From NCBI GenBank assembly GCA_017441765.1, contig JAFRVK010000022.1:1-45699 (forward strand): a DNA stretch of 45,699 nucleotides, in the 5' to 3' direction. Shown here piece after piece: positions 8,746-17,154 of the stretch. The notes beneath the pieces were generated by a model that ran no database searches, was not told the DNA's origin, and saw only the letters and a list, made by a program, of their open reading frames with translations. The DNA is from Erysipelotrichaceae bacterium. Lineage in GTDB: Bacteria > Bacillota_I > Bacilli_A > Erysipelotrichales > Erysipelotrichaceae. The translations under genes and the position numbers were made by a program. The stretch's first letter is position 1. Each line of letters starts with the position of its first letter.

Positions 8746-9204
8746 TCAATGATGGATATAGATCCTGGATGGTTTGTCTTCACCTTCACCCTGTGCCATA
8801 CAGCAAAATTCCCATCCGTAACGTTCATAGAAACCGATATGATCGGTAAGAAGGTACAACGGACTAATGCCTTTTCTGCGCATATCTTCCACAGCGAGAT
8901 CCAGCAGTTGTCCCGCAATGCTTTGTCCGCGATACTCTTCTTCCACATAAACAGCACAGACATTAGGGGTCAGATCTTTCCGGTCATGGAAATCATTATC
9001 GATGACTCCCAGACCGCCGATGATCTTATCGTCTTTCAGGCACAGATACCAGCCATTTGGCGTTTTATCTTCAAGATAATCATTCATACATTCCAGATAG
9101 GCTTCTTTGGATACGCCCCACTTGGCATGAAACCATTCTGCCGCGATTTCTTTGAGTTCAGGCTTATCTTTCAATGTTACATATTCAAAAGAGTATCTGT
9201 TCAT
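8746..9204 (-). CDS. GNAT family N-acetyltransferase
   Basis: 152-residue acetyl-CoA-dependent acyltransferase. The acetyl-CoA binding motif A is CAVYVEEEYRGQSIAGQLLDL (the R/Q-x-x-G-x-A core), followed by YLLTDHIGFYERYGWE, the usual beta-strand/helix end of the fold. Substrate is not evident from sequence. It follows the alpha/beta hydrolase gene by 3 nt and is followed by the Cys-rich protein after 9 nt, so the three are probably co-transcribed. No ribosome site is clear before the ATG, in line with translation coupled to the upstream gene. Confidence 0.85.
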   Translation of the reverse strand: MNRYSFEYVTLKDKPELKEIAAEWFHAKWGVSKEAYLECMNDYLEDKTPNGWYLCLKDDKIIGGLGVIDNDFHDRKDLTPNVCAVYVEEEYRGQSIAGQLLDLAVEDMRRKGISPLYLLTDHIGFYERYGWEFCCMAQGEGEDKPSRIYIHH

Positions 9205-9207
9205 TCT

Positions 9208-9861
9208 TTATTTCGTTTCCTCAAGGATCAGATCGGCGATCTCCGTCTTATGAACGATATAGCTTCCATGTCCCGCACCCGGAATGATGATCAGTTTGGC
9301 ATCCGGGATATTGTCGGCGATGATCTTGGTTTCTTCATAAGTGACCGCATCCTTTTCGCCTGCAACCACAGTCGTTTTTATTTTGATGGCTTGAAGCTCT
9401 TCAGCGCTGATATGCGGTTCTTCCAGAACCATCTTCATCCTTGGATCTCTGCTAAAGAAATAAAGCACCTTGACCAGTTTTCTCAACCAGGGAACGACCC
9501 CGTTCGGTGTGATATTCGTTCCGCTCAGGATCATCTGCGAGACCCGGTCCGTTCTGCTTGCCAGAAGCAGACCGATGATACCGCCATCAGAAAAACCGTA
9601 ATAGACAGCGTCATGCAGATCCAGCTGTTTCAGAAATTCTGCGACGTCGTCTGCCATCTGTTCGTAGTGAATCTCTTTGACTTTCCCGCTTTGTCCATGC
9701 CCCCTGGAATCCAAGAGATATACCGCAAAGTGTTCCTTCAATACTTCTGCCGCTTCATTGAAGATCGTATGATCCTCGGTATTGCCATGAATCATCAGCA
9801 GCGGTCTTCCTTCGCCTTTGACTTCATAATACAGATTCTGGCCATTGATTTGTGCGTACAT
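9208..9861 (-). CDS. Alpha/beta fold hydrolase
   Basis: 217-residue hydrolase with a complete catalytic triad by position: nucleophile Ser91 in GFSDGG, acid Asp171 in VAGEKDAV and His198 in GAGHGSY. The oxyanion motif MIHGNTEDH is at 23-31 and LDSRGHGQS at 50-58. It is cytoplasmic (no signal peptide) and shorter than many homologues because the cap domain is small. Substrate unknown; esterase or carboxylesterase activity is the usual outcome for the family. It begins the minus-strand three-gene unit; GGAGGGA precedes ATG 9861 and a TGTTACAAT extended -10 lies shortly upstream. Confidence 0.85.
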   Translation of the reverse strand: MYAQINGQNLYYEVKGEGRPLLMIHGNTEDHTIFNEAAEVLKEHFAVYLLDSRGHGQSGKVKEIHYEQMADDVAEFLKQLDLHDAVYYGFSDGGIIGLLLASRTDRVSQMILSGTNITPNGVVPWLRKLVKVLYFFSRDPRMKMVLEEPHISAEELQAIKIKTTVVAGEKDAVTYEETKIIADNIPDAKLIIIPGAGHGSYIVHKTEIADLILEETK

Positions 9862-9926
9862 ATCACGTCCCTCCGTTTTTCTTTATCATTGTAACATGCC
9901 TCTTTTCTTCAGAAAGGCAAGGCACT

Positions 9927-9952
9927 AAAAAACTATCTCCTAAGAGATAGTT
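9927..9952 (-). terminator. Intrinsic terminator of tRNA-Arg
   Basis: Perfect 9-bp stem AACTATCTC / GAGATAGTT with a 4-nt loop, followed on the minus strand by TTTTTT. It lies 10 nt beyond the tRNA-Arg CCA end. Confidence 0.85.
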
Positions 9953-9961
9953 CATGTTTAA

Positions 9962-10038
9962 TGGCGTGCCTAGCAAGACTTGAACTCGCAACCTTTTGGT
10001 TCGTAGCCAAACACTCTATCCAGTTGAGCTATAGGCAC
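9962..10038 (-). tRNA. tRNA-Arg (ACG)
   Basis: 77 nt including an encoded CCA at 9962-9964. Acceptor stem GTGCCTA / TAGGCAC, anticodon arm TTTGG-CTACGAA-CCAAA giving anticodon ACG, and a T arm with TTCAAGT. It stands alone next to the arginine deiminase operon, on the opposite strand. Confidence 0.95.
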
Positions 10039-10049
10039 ATCGCTCTATC

Positions 10050-10078
10050 ACAATAGCACTATTTCCGAATTATTTCAA
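10050..10078 (-). promoter_or_regulatory. Promoter of tRNA-Arg
   Basis: On the minus strand: TTGAAA, 17-nt spacer ending in TGC (extended -10), TATTGT. The predicted transcription start is about 5 nt before the tRNA. Confidence 0.7.
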
Positions 10079-10194
10079 ATATTTAGAAAGAATCTGTCAT
10101 ATTTTGATGCCTGAATATCGAAATCTTTCTGTAACGACTGTCTTCAAGAAATATGAAAAACGTTCTTTTTCTAAGAATTCTTATCGTTTTGAAC

Positions 10195-10222
10195 TGACTA
10201 TATGGAACGAAGTTGATACAAT
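10195..10222 (+). promoter_or_regulatory. Possible arcA promoter
   Basis: TGACTA, 16-nt spacer, TACAAT, which would give a leader of about 65 nt before arcA. The -35 box is a weak match. The gap also holds an AGAAAGA / TCTTTCT inverted pair (10085-10129) whose role is unclear. No ArgR box was recognised with confidence. Confidence 0.35.
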
Positions 10223-10294
10223 GATAATGTAAACAATGGACGGATACTGATCGCTTCTGCAGTATCTGTCTTCACCATAATAGAAGGGAGATTT

Positions 10295-11536
10295 ATGAAA
10301 GGCATTCACGTCACCAGTGAAATAAAACCGCTGAAAAAAGTTTTGCTTCACCGTCCGGGAAAAGAGCTTCTCAGCATTACGCCGGACCGCCTGAAGGAAC
10401 TGCTGTTCGATGATATTCCTTTCCTGAAAGTGGCTCAGCAGGAACACGATGCTTTCGCACAGATCCTAAGAGACAACGGCGTCGCAGTCGTCTATCTGGA
10501 GGATCTGATGACAGAAGTATTGGAACAGAATCCGGAACTGATCGAGACATTCCTGTATCAGTGGCTGGAAGAAGGCGATATCCGAACCAAACGGTGGCAG
10601 GATAAACTATTCAGGTATATGATTGAGAACTTCCATGGGAAAGAACTAGTGCTGAAGACGATGGAAGGGATCACGCTGAAGGAAATCGGCGAAAGTGCGA
10701 AGAAGTATTCTTTGCAGGACAGAGTCGCACCGGATGATGACCTGATCGTCGATCCGATGCCAAACCTCTATTTTCAGAGAGATCCGTTCGCTTCCGTAGG
10801 TGATGGCATATTATTGAATAAGATGAAGTATCCGACCAGAAGAAGAGAAACAATCTATGCGGACTATATCTTCCGATACCATCCCGATTTTGCCGGTCAG
10901 GTCAGACGGTACTATGACCGCGATCTGCATGCGAGTATCGAAGGAGGGGATGTCTTCAATCTGACGGATACGGTCCTGGCGATCGGCATCTCCCAGAGGA
11001 CATCTCCAGATGCGATCGAGACGGTATCGAGGAATCTGTTCAATGATCCAAACTGCAGGATCCGTACCGTGCTGGCCTTCAAGATTCCGTCATCCCGTGC
11101 ATTCATGCATCTGGATACGGTATTTACCAGGATCGACGAAGACAAGTACACGGTACATCCGGCTATTATCGGTCCGTTGGAAGTGTTTGAGATCAGACCG
11201 CCTCATAAGGAGGATCACAATCCGGATGATCTCGACATCAGACGTCTTGAGGATTCTCTTGAGCATATCCTGGAGAAATATACCGGAGTCGAAGACGTGA
11301 AGCTGATCAATTGCGGAGGCGACGACATGATCGCTGCTGCAAGGGAACAGTGGAATGACGGATCGAACACGTTATGTATCGCTCCGGGTACGATCGTGTG
11401 TTACGAACGGAATGACATCACCAACGCGATCTTGCGTGACCATGGACTGAATGTCATTACGATCCCTAGTGCGGAATTATCCAGAGGACGTGGCGGACCG
11501 AGATGCATGTCCATGCCTCTGATCAGAGAAGACTGA
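10295..11536 (+). CDS. arcA: Arginine deiminase
   Basis: Hydrolyses arginine to citrulline and ammonia, the first step of the ATP-yielding arginine deiminase pathway. It has 413 residues, the usual size. The catalytic cysteine is Cys404 in [11 protein letters not shown]; other family blocks are [13 protein letters not shown] near the N-terminus, [26 protein letters not shown], and the histidine block [16 protein letters not shown] precedes ATG 10295. It heads arcA-arcB-arcC; no arcD antiporter or ArgR/Crp-type regulator gene is adjacent, so transport must be encoded elsewhere. Confidence 0.97.
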   Translation: MKGIHVTSEIKPLKKVLLHRPGKELLSITPDRLKELLFDDIPFLKVAQQEHDAFAQILRDNGVAVVYLEDLMTEVLEQNPELIETFLYQWLEEGDIRTKRWQDKLFRYMIENFHGKELVLKTMEGITLKEIGESAKKYSLQDRVAPDDDLIVDPMPNLYFQRDPFASVGDGILLNKMKYPTRRRETIYADYIFRYHPDFAGQVRRYYDRDLHASIEGGDVFNLTDTVLAIGISQRTSPDAIETVSRNLFNDPNCRIRTVLAFKIPSSRAFMHLDTVFTRIDEDKYTVHPAIIGPLEVFEIRPPHKEDHNPDDLDIRRLEDSLEHILEKYTGVEDVKLINCGGDDMIAAAREQWNDGSNTLCIAPGTIVCYERNDITNAILRDHGLNVITIPSAELSRGRGGPRCMSMPLIRED

Positions 11537-11564
11537 ACATTCAAATAATAAGGAGGATAGATGA

Positions 11565-12557
11565 ATGGGTGTTAACTTAAGTGGACGTAGCTTTTTGAAA
11601 CTGTTGGATTTTACTCCGGAAGAGATCCGTTATCTGATCGATATGGCGAAAGAATTCAAGAATATGAAGAGGAATGGCGTTCCTCATGATTATCTGAAGG
11701 GGAAACAGATTGTATTGCTGTTTGAAAAGACGTCGACCAGAACGCGTTGTTCGTTCGAGGTCGCAGGAAGAGACCTGGGCATGGGTGTCACCTATCTGGA
11801 TCCGGGTTCCTCGCAGATGGGCAAGAAAGAATCTCTGGAAGATACCGCAAGGGTACTGGGAAGAATGTACGACGGTATCGAATACAGAGGTTTCGATCAG
11901 TCGATCGTCGAAGAACTGGCAGAGAAATCAGGGATTCCGGTATGGAATGGCCTGACCACGCAGTTTCATCCGACACAGATGCTGGCGGATGTGATGACGG
12001 CAGAAGAGAATTTCGGAGACATGAGAGGCAAGAAACTGGTATTCATGGGAGACGCCAGGAACAATGTGGCGAATTCTTTGATGGTGGTCTGCGCAAAGAT
12101 GGGAATCAATTTCGTTGCCTGCGGACCGGAAAAACAGATGCCTGATAAAGAGCTGGTAGAAACCTGCAAGAAGATCGCGGCAGAGAACGATTGCACGATC
12201 ACCCTGACGGAAGATGTCAAAGAAGGAACCAAAGGCGCACATGTCGTCTATACCGATATCTGGGTATCGATGGGGGAACCGGATGAAGTCTGGACCGAGA
12301 GGATCAAGCTTCTGGAACCTTACCGCGTGACCAAGGAAGTCATGGTGAATGCTGATGAACATGCCATTTTCATGCACTGCCTGCCTTCGTTCCATGATAC
12401 GAATACGACGATCGGCGCAGAGATCGCAAAGAAATTCGGCGTGACGGAAATGGAAGTCGCTGACGAAGTCTTTGAATCGAAACAGTCCAAGGTATTCGAT
12501 GAAGCAGAAAACAGGATGCATACGATCAAAGCGGTCATGTATGCGACTTTGAAATAG
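11565..12557 (+). CDS. arcB: Ornithine carbamoyltransferase (catabolic)
   Basis: Converts citrulline plus phosphate to ornithine and carbamoyl phosphate when working in the deiminase direction. The 330-residue protein has the carbamoyl-phosphate loop STRTR at 57-61, FHPTQMLAD in the middle and the ornithine-binding HCLPSFHD motif near the C-terminus. The start is ATG 11565: AAGGAGG lies 8 nt upstream, while the earlier ATG at 11561 runs into a stop after four codons. The catabolic role is inferred from its place between arcA and arcC. Confidence 0.96.
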   Translation: MGVNLSGRSFLKLLDFTPEEIRYLIDMAKEFKNMKRNGVPHDYLKGKQIVLLFEKTSTRTRCSFEVAGRDLGMGVTYLDPGSSQMGKKESLEDTARVLGRMYDGIEYRGFDQSIVEELAEKSGIPVWNGLTTQFHPTQMLADVMTAEENFGDMRGKKLVFMGDARNNVANSLMVVCAKMGINFVACGPEKQMPDKELVETCKKIAAENDCTITLTEDVKEGTKGAHVVYTDIWVSMGEPDEVWTERIKLLEPYRVTKEVMVNADEHAIFMHCLPSFHDTNTTIGAEIAKKFGVTEMEVADEVFESKQSKVFDEAENRMHTIKAVMYATLK

Positions 12558-12558
12558 T

Positions 12559-13494
12559 ATGGGGAAAAGACTGGTGATCGCTCTGGGAGGGAACGCGTTA
12601 GGCAATACTCCCAAAGAGCAGCTTGAATTGGTAAAAAAGACAGCTTCGACCATCGTTGATCTGGTGGAAGAAGGCTATGACGTTGTCGTGGGACATGGCA
12701 ATGGCCCGCAGGTAGGCATGGTGAATCTGGCGTTTGAGAATTCTCACAATAAAGTGGGAGGAACACCGGATATGCCTTTCCCTGAATGCGGGGCAATGAC
12801 TCAGGGATACATCGGCTATCATCTTCAGCAATCCATTGGCAGGGAACTTCAGAAAAGAGGGATCCATAAGCCTGTCGCTACTGTTGTGACGCAGGTCGAA
12901 GTCGATCCATCCGATTCCGCTTTCCAGAATCCGACCAAGCCGATCGGTTCGTTCTATACGAAAGAAGAAGCGGATAAGATCGTTGCGGAAACCGGTTATA
13001 CGTTTGTAGAAGATGCCGGCAGAGGCTACAGAAGAGTCGTTCCTTCACCGAAACCTGTCTCGATCGTCGAACTGGATACTGTAGAGAAACTGGTATCGGA
13101 AGGCTGTGTCGTCATTACGGTAGGCGGCGGCGGGATTCCGGTCGTCAAAACCGATGGCTGGTTTGAAGGTGTCGCCGCTGTCATTGATAAGGATCGAGCT
13201 TCTTCCAAGCTTGCCCTGGATCTCAACGCGGATATGCTGGTGATACTGACGGCAGTTGAAAAGGTTTCGATCAACTTCAACAAGCCAGATCAGATCGATC
13301 TGGATGAAATGTCTCTTACACAAGCGGAACAGTATATCAAAGAAGAGCACTTTGCGAAGGGAAGCATGCTTCCGAAAGTCGAGTCCTGTATCGAATATGT
13401 CCGGAATACGGAAAACGGAAAAGCTCTGATCACATCACTGGAAAAAGCCAAGGATGCACTGCAGGGCAAAACAGGAACGGTCATACACGTATAG
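12559..13494 (+). CDS. arcC: Carbamate kinase
   Basis: Uses carbamoyl phosphate to phosphorylate ADP, giving the ATP of the arginine deiminase pathway, plus carbamate. The 311-residue protein opens with KRLVIALGGNALG, has GHGNGPQVG and the typical VVPSPKPV and ITVGGGGIPV blocks, and AVIDKDRASSKLA. It begins one base after the arcB stop with no ribosome site of its own, so translation is probably coupled. A strong hairpin terminator follows. Confidence 0.96.
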   Translation: MGKRLVIALGGNALGNTPKEQLELVKKTASTIVDLVEEGYDVVVGHGNGPQVGMVNLAFENSHNKVGGTPDMPFPECGAMTQGYIGYHLQQSIGRELQKRGIHKPVATVVTQVEVDPSDSAFQNPTKPIGSFYTKEEADKIVAETGYTFVEDAGRGYRRVVPSPKPVSIVELDTVEKLVSEGCVVITVGGGGIPVVKTDGWFEGVAAVIDKDRASSKLALDLNADMLVILTAVEKVSINFNKPDQIDLDEMSLTQAEQYIKEEHFAKGSMLPKVESCIEYVRNTENGKALITSLEKAKDALQGKTGTVIHV

Positions 13495-13506
13495 CTGGAA
13501 AACAAT

Positions 13507-13538
13507 AAAAAACTATAAGCACACGCTTATAGTTTTTT
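13507..13538. terminator. Bidirectional terminator between arcC and argS
   Basis: Stem AAAACTATAAGC / GCTTATAGTTTT with loop ACAC, flanked by A and T runs on both sides; it can serve both convergent genes. Confidence 0.85.
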
Positions 13539-13556
13539 TGGTTTTGAAGATAATGC

Positions 13557-15212
13557 CTACTCTTTTGCCATGACTTCTGGAGCGCTGACACCCAGAAGAT
13601 ACAGGGCATTCGCCAGAGTGATCCTGGTGGCTTCCGCCAGCGCCAGACGTTCGTTCGTCAGTTCCGGATTCTTCGGGTCATTGATCTTGCAGGCGCCATA
13701 GAAGGAATGGAAATAGGTCGCAAGCTTCTGGATGTAGTTACAGATCTTGTTCGGGCTCCTGGTCTCTGCCGCGTCCGCAACGACATCCGTGAACGTATTG
13801 ATATGCTTCATCAGATCGACTTCTTTCGGATGGTTAAGCAATGTATAGCTGTCCTGTTTCACAAAAGGCTTTTCTGCCTGTTTCAACACGGAACAGATCC
13901 TCGCATAGGCATACTGCGCATAATAGACAGGATTGTCGTTGGACTTCGTTCTTGCCAAAGTCAGATCGAAATCCAGATGGGTATCCAATGCTTTGGACAG
14001 GAAGAAATATCTTGCACAATCCACTCCGATATCATCGATCAGTTCCCTTAATGTGATCGCATTTCCAGTACGTTTGGACATCTTGACTTCCTTGCCATTC
14101 TCGATCATTCTCACCATCTGGCACAGATCGACTTGCAGGTTCTCTCTCGGGTAGCCCAACGCTTCCATCGCAGCCTTCATTCTAGGGATATAGCCATGAT
14201 GATCGGCACCCCAGATGTTTATCAGCAGTTCATAGCCGCGTTCGTACTTGTAGATATGATTGGCGATATCCGGCGTCATATAGGTATAGTATCCGTCTGA
14301 TTTCTTCAGGACACGGTCCTTGTCATCTCCGTATTTGGTCGCTTCGAACCAAATCGCTCCGTCTTTCTCATACAAAAGACCCATCGATTGCATTCTTTCA
14401 ACGGCTTGTTCGACCATTCCCTGGTCCGTGATCCACTGCTCGGAGATCCAGGAATCGAATCCGCAGCGATAGTAGTCCAGGTCTTTTCTGATGCGATCCA
14501 GTTCCAGTTCTTTTCCGATTTCCTTGAGTTCCGGTACGGCTTCTTCTTCATCCATCTTCAGGAATCTGTCGCCATACTTTTCTTTGATTTCCTTCGCGAT
14601 CTCGATCACATCCGGACCGTGGTAGCCATCTTCCGGAAGCGTGAAATCCAAGCCATAGAGTTCCCTGTATCTGCCAAGCAATGATTTTCCCAGATTCATC
14701 ATCTGTGCACCGGCATCGTTGATGTAGTATTCTCTGGTTGCATCATATCCTGCCGCATTCATGATCCTGACACAGGAATCTCCCCAGCAGGCGCCACGCG
14801 CATGACCGCAGTGCAACGGACCGGTCGGGTTGGCGCTGACATATTCTTCCAGGACTTTCAGCCCTTTTCCGGCATTGGAATGCCCATATTCCGCACCTTT
14901 CTCCAGTACCGTATTGATCACATTGGCAATCGCATCTTTATTGAACCAGAAGTTGATGAACCCGGGTCCGGCGATCTCGATTTTCTGTAGATCATCCAGC
15001 CGTTTCTCAAACCCGGCTTTCAGTTCCTGTGCGATCTCTTGCGGACGACGTCTGAGGACTTTCGTAAGACGCATGGCGATATTGGTGGAATAGTCGCCAT
15101 TATTGTTGTCTTTCGGTATTTCGATCATGACCATACCTTCTTCAGGTTCGATCGAATACAGTTCTTTTACCGTTTCGCTGATCGTCTGAAGCAGCTTTTC
15201 TTCAATGTTCAT
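13557..15212 (-). CDS. argS: Arginyl-tRNA synthetase
   Basis: Class I synthetase that charges tRNA-Arg. Read from ATG 15212 it has 551 residues; a longer reading from 15227 is rejected because GAGGAGGG lies just upstream of ATG 15212. The HIGH-type signature is HCGH at 134-137 in NPTGPLHCGHARG, and KMSKR is at 377-381. The N-terminal Add-1 domain (1-110) and the C-terminal anticodon-binding helix bundle (YYAQYAYARICSVL onward) are both present. No T-box leader was seen upstream. It is convergent with the arginine deiminase operon, so enzymes that use and destroy arginine sit side by side. Confidence 0.96.
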   Translation of the reverse strand: MNIEEKLLQTISETVKELYSIEPEEGMVMIEIPKDNNNGDYSTNIAMRLTKVLRRRPQEIAQELKAGFEKRLDDLQKIEIAGPGFINFWFNKDAIANVINTVLEKGAEYGHSNAGKGLKVLEEYVSANPTGPLHCGHARGACWGDSCVRIMNAAGYDATREYYINDAGAQMMNLGKSLLGRYRELYGLDFTLPEDGYHGPDVIEIAKEIKEKYGDRFLKMDEEEAVPELKEIGKELELDRIRKDLDYYRCGFDSWISEQWITDQGMVEQAVERMQSMGLLYEKDGAIWFEATKYGDDKDRVLKKSDGYYTYMTPDIANHIYKYERGYELLINIWGADHHGYIPRMKAAMEALGYPRENLQVDLCQMVRMIENGKEVKMSKRTGNAITLRELIDDIGVDCARYFFLSKALDTHLDFDLTLARTKSNDNPVYYAQYAYARICSVLKQAEKPFVKQDSYTLLNHPKEVDLMKHINTFTDVVADAAETRSPNKICNYIQKLATYFHSFYGACKINDPKNPELTNERLALAEATRITLANALYLLGVSAPEVMAKE

Positions 15213-15285
15213 AAGTTCCCTCCTCAAACATCCACATAATCATAATACATCACAGAAATGAATATAAAAACAGGTACTCTTTAAG

Positions 15286-15312
15286 AAAAAAGCCTATGAC
15301 TTAAGGCTTTTT
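15286..15312 (-). terminator. Terminator of the tRNA-Val/tRNA-Thr unit
   Basis: Stem AAAAAGCCT / AGGCTTTTT with an 8-nt loop; on the minus strand it ends in a T-run, 10 nt beyond the tRNA-Thr CCA. Confidence 0.8.
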
Positions 15313-15321
15313 GTTTTCAAC

Positions 15322-15397
15322 TGGTGCCAACTACAGGAATCGAACCCGTAACCTACTGATTACAAATCAGTTGCTCTACCTATTGCGCTAAGTTGGC
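15322..15397 (-). tRNA. tRNA-Thr (TGT)
   Basis: 76 nt with encoded CCA (15322-15324). Acceptor GCCAACT / AGTTGGC, anticodon arm ACTGA-TTTGTAA-TCAGT giving TGT, and a T loop of TTCGATT. Its last 22 nt before the final A are repeated exactly in inverted orientation at 15601-15622. Confidence 0.95.
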
Positions 15398-15406
15398 AGA
15401 TCTCGA

Positions 15407-15482
15407 TGGTGGAGACTACAGGGCTCGAACCTGTGACCCCCTGCTTGTAAGGCAGGTGCTCTCCCGACTGAGCTAAGTCTCC
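15407..15482 (-). tRNA. tRNA-Val (TAC)
   Basis: 76 nt with encoded CCA (15407-15409). Acceptor GGAGACT / AGTCTCC, anticodon arm CCTGC-CTTACAA-GCAGG giving TAC. It is transcribed ahead of tRNA-Thr, 9 nt apart. Confidence 0.95.
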
Positions 15483-15497
15483 AAGGATTGCTTAATA

Positions 15498-15527
15498 ATT
15501 CTATCATGGCGATATCTTTTTAGTCAA
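15498..15527 (-). promoter_or_regulatory. Promoter of the tRNA-Val/tRNA-Thr unit
   Basis: On the minus strand: TTGACT, 18-nt spacer, TAGAAT. The predicted start is about 9 nt before tRNA-Val. Confidence 0.7.
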
Positions 15528-15600
15528 ACAAAATCGGCATTTCCTTTCATCATGAACAATTCAAGAATCTGAAATCAGAAAAAGACAGGAAACAGATGGT

Positions 15601-15622
15601 TTCGATTCCTGTAGTTGGCACC
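15601..15622 (+). repeat. Inverted copy of the tRNA-Thr 3' end
   Basis: 22 nt identical to the complement of 15323-15344, that is the T-loop to CC part of tRNA-Thr, but on the plus strand. An upstream ACAGGAA (15585-15591) pairs with TTCCTGT inside the copy. There is no anticodon arm, so it is not a functional tRNA. It may be a scar of an element that used the tRNA-Thr 3' end as attachment site, followed by an inversion. The rest of 15483-15765 holds only the tRNA promoter and the tldD ribosome site. Confidence 0.85.
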
Positions 15623-15765
15623 GGTTCATGAAATGAATGATTGTTAAAAACAGCTGAAAGAGTGCATAGTTACCGACATCAGACACAGTATCCATGGCAT
15701 TTCTGAATCGCTTTTCTTTTCAGTTACTGACTTATTTTGATAGTATAAACAATGAGGAGGTTCTT

Positions 15766-17154
15766 ATGCTGGAAAAAAAGAAACTGGAAGAATATCTCAA
15801 CCGATGCATGGATTCCAATGCGGATTTTGCGGAAATCTATGAAGAGAAGGAACTGAGTGAAACAATCAACATGCTGAATGGCAGCGTCGAAAATATCTTT
15901 ACGAAGAACACTTTCGGCGTCGGGATCCGTTTATACAAGGGCTTGCAGGCTGTCTATGGCTATGCCAATGAAACGGATGATGAGACACTGATCGATCTGA
16001 TCGATGATCTCAGAGATGCTTTAGGGAAAGAAGAAAAAAGCTCCGATGTGACTTTGGAACGGGTGGAATACGAGAACCGGCATCCGGTCAGGATCCGCTT
16101 CGATGAAGTGTCTTTGGCAGATAAAACAGACCTGCTGAAAAGAGCGAACGATGCTGCAAAAGCGGTCGATGAAAGAATCGTAAAAGTCGATGGAACGCTT
16201 CTGAATGTCAGACAGGAAGTTCAGATCTCAAACAGCGAGGGCAAACTGATTTCCGATACCAGGGTCAGGACCAGAATGATGGTCACGGCTTACAGTCAGG
16301 AAGGAAACAACTTCCAGAGCGGCAAGGATACGCCGGGCGGAGGAATGGGCCTGGAATTCTTTGAAACGACCAAACCGGAAGACATTGGCAAAGAAGCAGC
16401 ACGTGTTGCTTTGGTCAATCTTGTGGCGAAAGACTGTCCAAGCGGGAAGATGCCTGTGGTTATCGACAGCGGGTTTGGCGGCGTCATTTTCCACGAAGCC
16501 TGCGGGCATGCCCTGGAAGCGACTTCGGTAGCCAAGAATCAGAGCGTCTTCTCCGGAAAGTTCGGTCAGAAGATCGCCAGCGATGTCGTAAGTGCAGTCG
16601 ATGACGGCACGATCCCGAATGCCTGGGGTTCCCAGAACATCGATGATGAAGGAAACTTCCAGAAGAGAAGGGTCCTGATCAAGGATGGCATTCTGACATC
16701 CTACATGATCGACCGGTTGAATGGCAGACGCATGCATGAAGAATCCACATCCAGTTCACGCCGTGAGTCCTACATGTATGAACCGACTTCCAGAATGTCC
16801 AATACCTTTATCTGTGAAGGAAACAGCGAATTCGAAGAACTGTTCGAAGGGATCGAAAAAGGTCTCTATGCGGCAAAAATGGGCGGAGGCAGCGTCAATC
16901 CGCAGACCGGTGAATTCAACTTTGCAGTCCTGGAAGGCTATATGATCGAAAATGGAAAGATCACTTATCCGGTCAAAGGAGCATCCCTGATCGGCAAAGG
17001 CAACGAGATCCTTTTCAATATCGAGAAAGTCGGCAAGACAGTCAGAAGAGGCCAGGGCATGTGCGGATCCATGAGCGGTTCGATTCCGACCGATGTCGGT
17101 CAGCCGCCGATCAAAGTTAGTTCTATCATCGTCGGAGGTACAGCAAATGAATAA
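15766..17154 (+). CDS. tldD: TldD family metalloprotease
   Basis: Catalytic subunit of the TldD/TldE heterodimer, a zinc protease that trims peptides and in enterobacteria matures microcin B17 and degrades CcdA. The 462-residue protein (from ATG 15766, preceded by GAGGAGG) has the HExxxH zinc motif HEACGH at 243-248 and the TldD blocks GVGIRLYKG, TPGGGMGLEFF and SVNPQTGEFNFAVLEGYMIENG. A longer reading from ATG 15694 is unlikely as it would bury the ribosome site. A TATAAA box at 15744-15749 could give a leader of about ten bases starting at the ribosome site. The 3' end overlaps tldE by 8 nt. Confidence 0.93.
   Translation: MLEKKKLEEYLNRCMDSNADFAEIYEEKELSETINMLNGSVENIFTKNTFGVGIRLYKGLQAVYGYANETDDETLIDLIDDLRDALGKEEKSSDVTLERVEYENRHPVRIRFDEVSLADKTDLLKRANDAAKAVDERIVKVDGTLLNVRQEVQISNSEGKLISDTRVRTRMMVTAYSQEGNNFQSGKDTPGGGMGLEFFETTKPEDIGKEAARVALVNLVAKDCPSGKMPVVIDSGFGGVIFHEACGHALEATSVAKNQSVFSGKFGQKIASDVVSAVDDGTIPNAWGSQNIDDEGNFQKRRVLIKDGILTSYMIDRLNGRRMHEESTSSSRRESYMYEPTSRMSNTFICEGNSEFEELFEGIEKGLYAAKMGGGSVNPQTGEFNFAVLEGYMIENGKITYPVKGASLIGKGNEILFNIEKVGKTVRRGQGMCGSMSGSIPTDVGQPPIKVSSIIVGGTANE

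Noticed and set aside
8443..9894. 483-codon open frame on the plus strand
   Set aside because: It runs antisense across three minus-strand genes with clear family motifs and ribosome sites, and its own product has no recognisable motif.
10085..10129. AGAAAGA / TCTTTCT inverted pair as an arcA operator
   Set aside because: The arms are short, AT-rich and far apart, and do not resemble an ARG box.
11928..12653. 241-codon minus-strand open frame
   Set aside because: Antisense shadow of arcB, spanning into arcC.
15213..15285. T-box leader before argS
   Set aside because: The gap between the argS start and the tRNA terminator is too short and shows no T-box sequence.
15601..15622. A further tRNA gene
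   Set aside because: Only the 3' part of tRNA-Thr is present; there is no anticodon or D arm.
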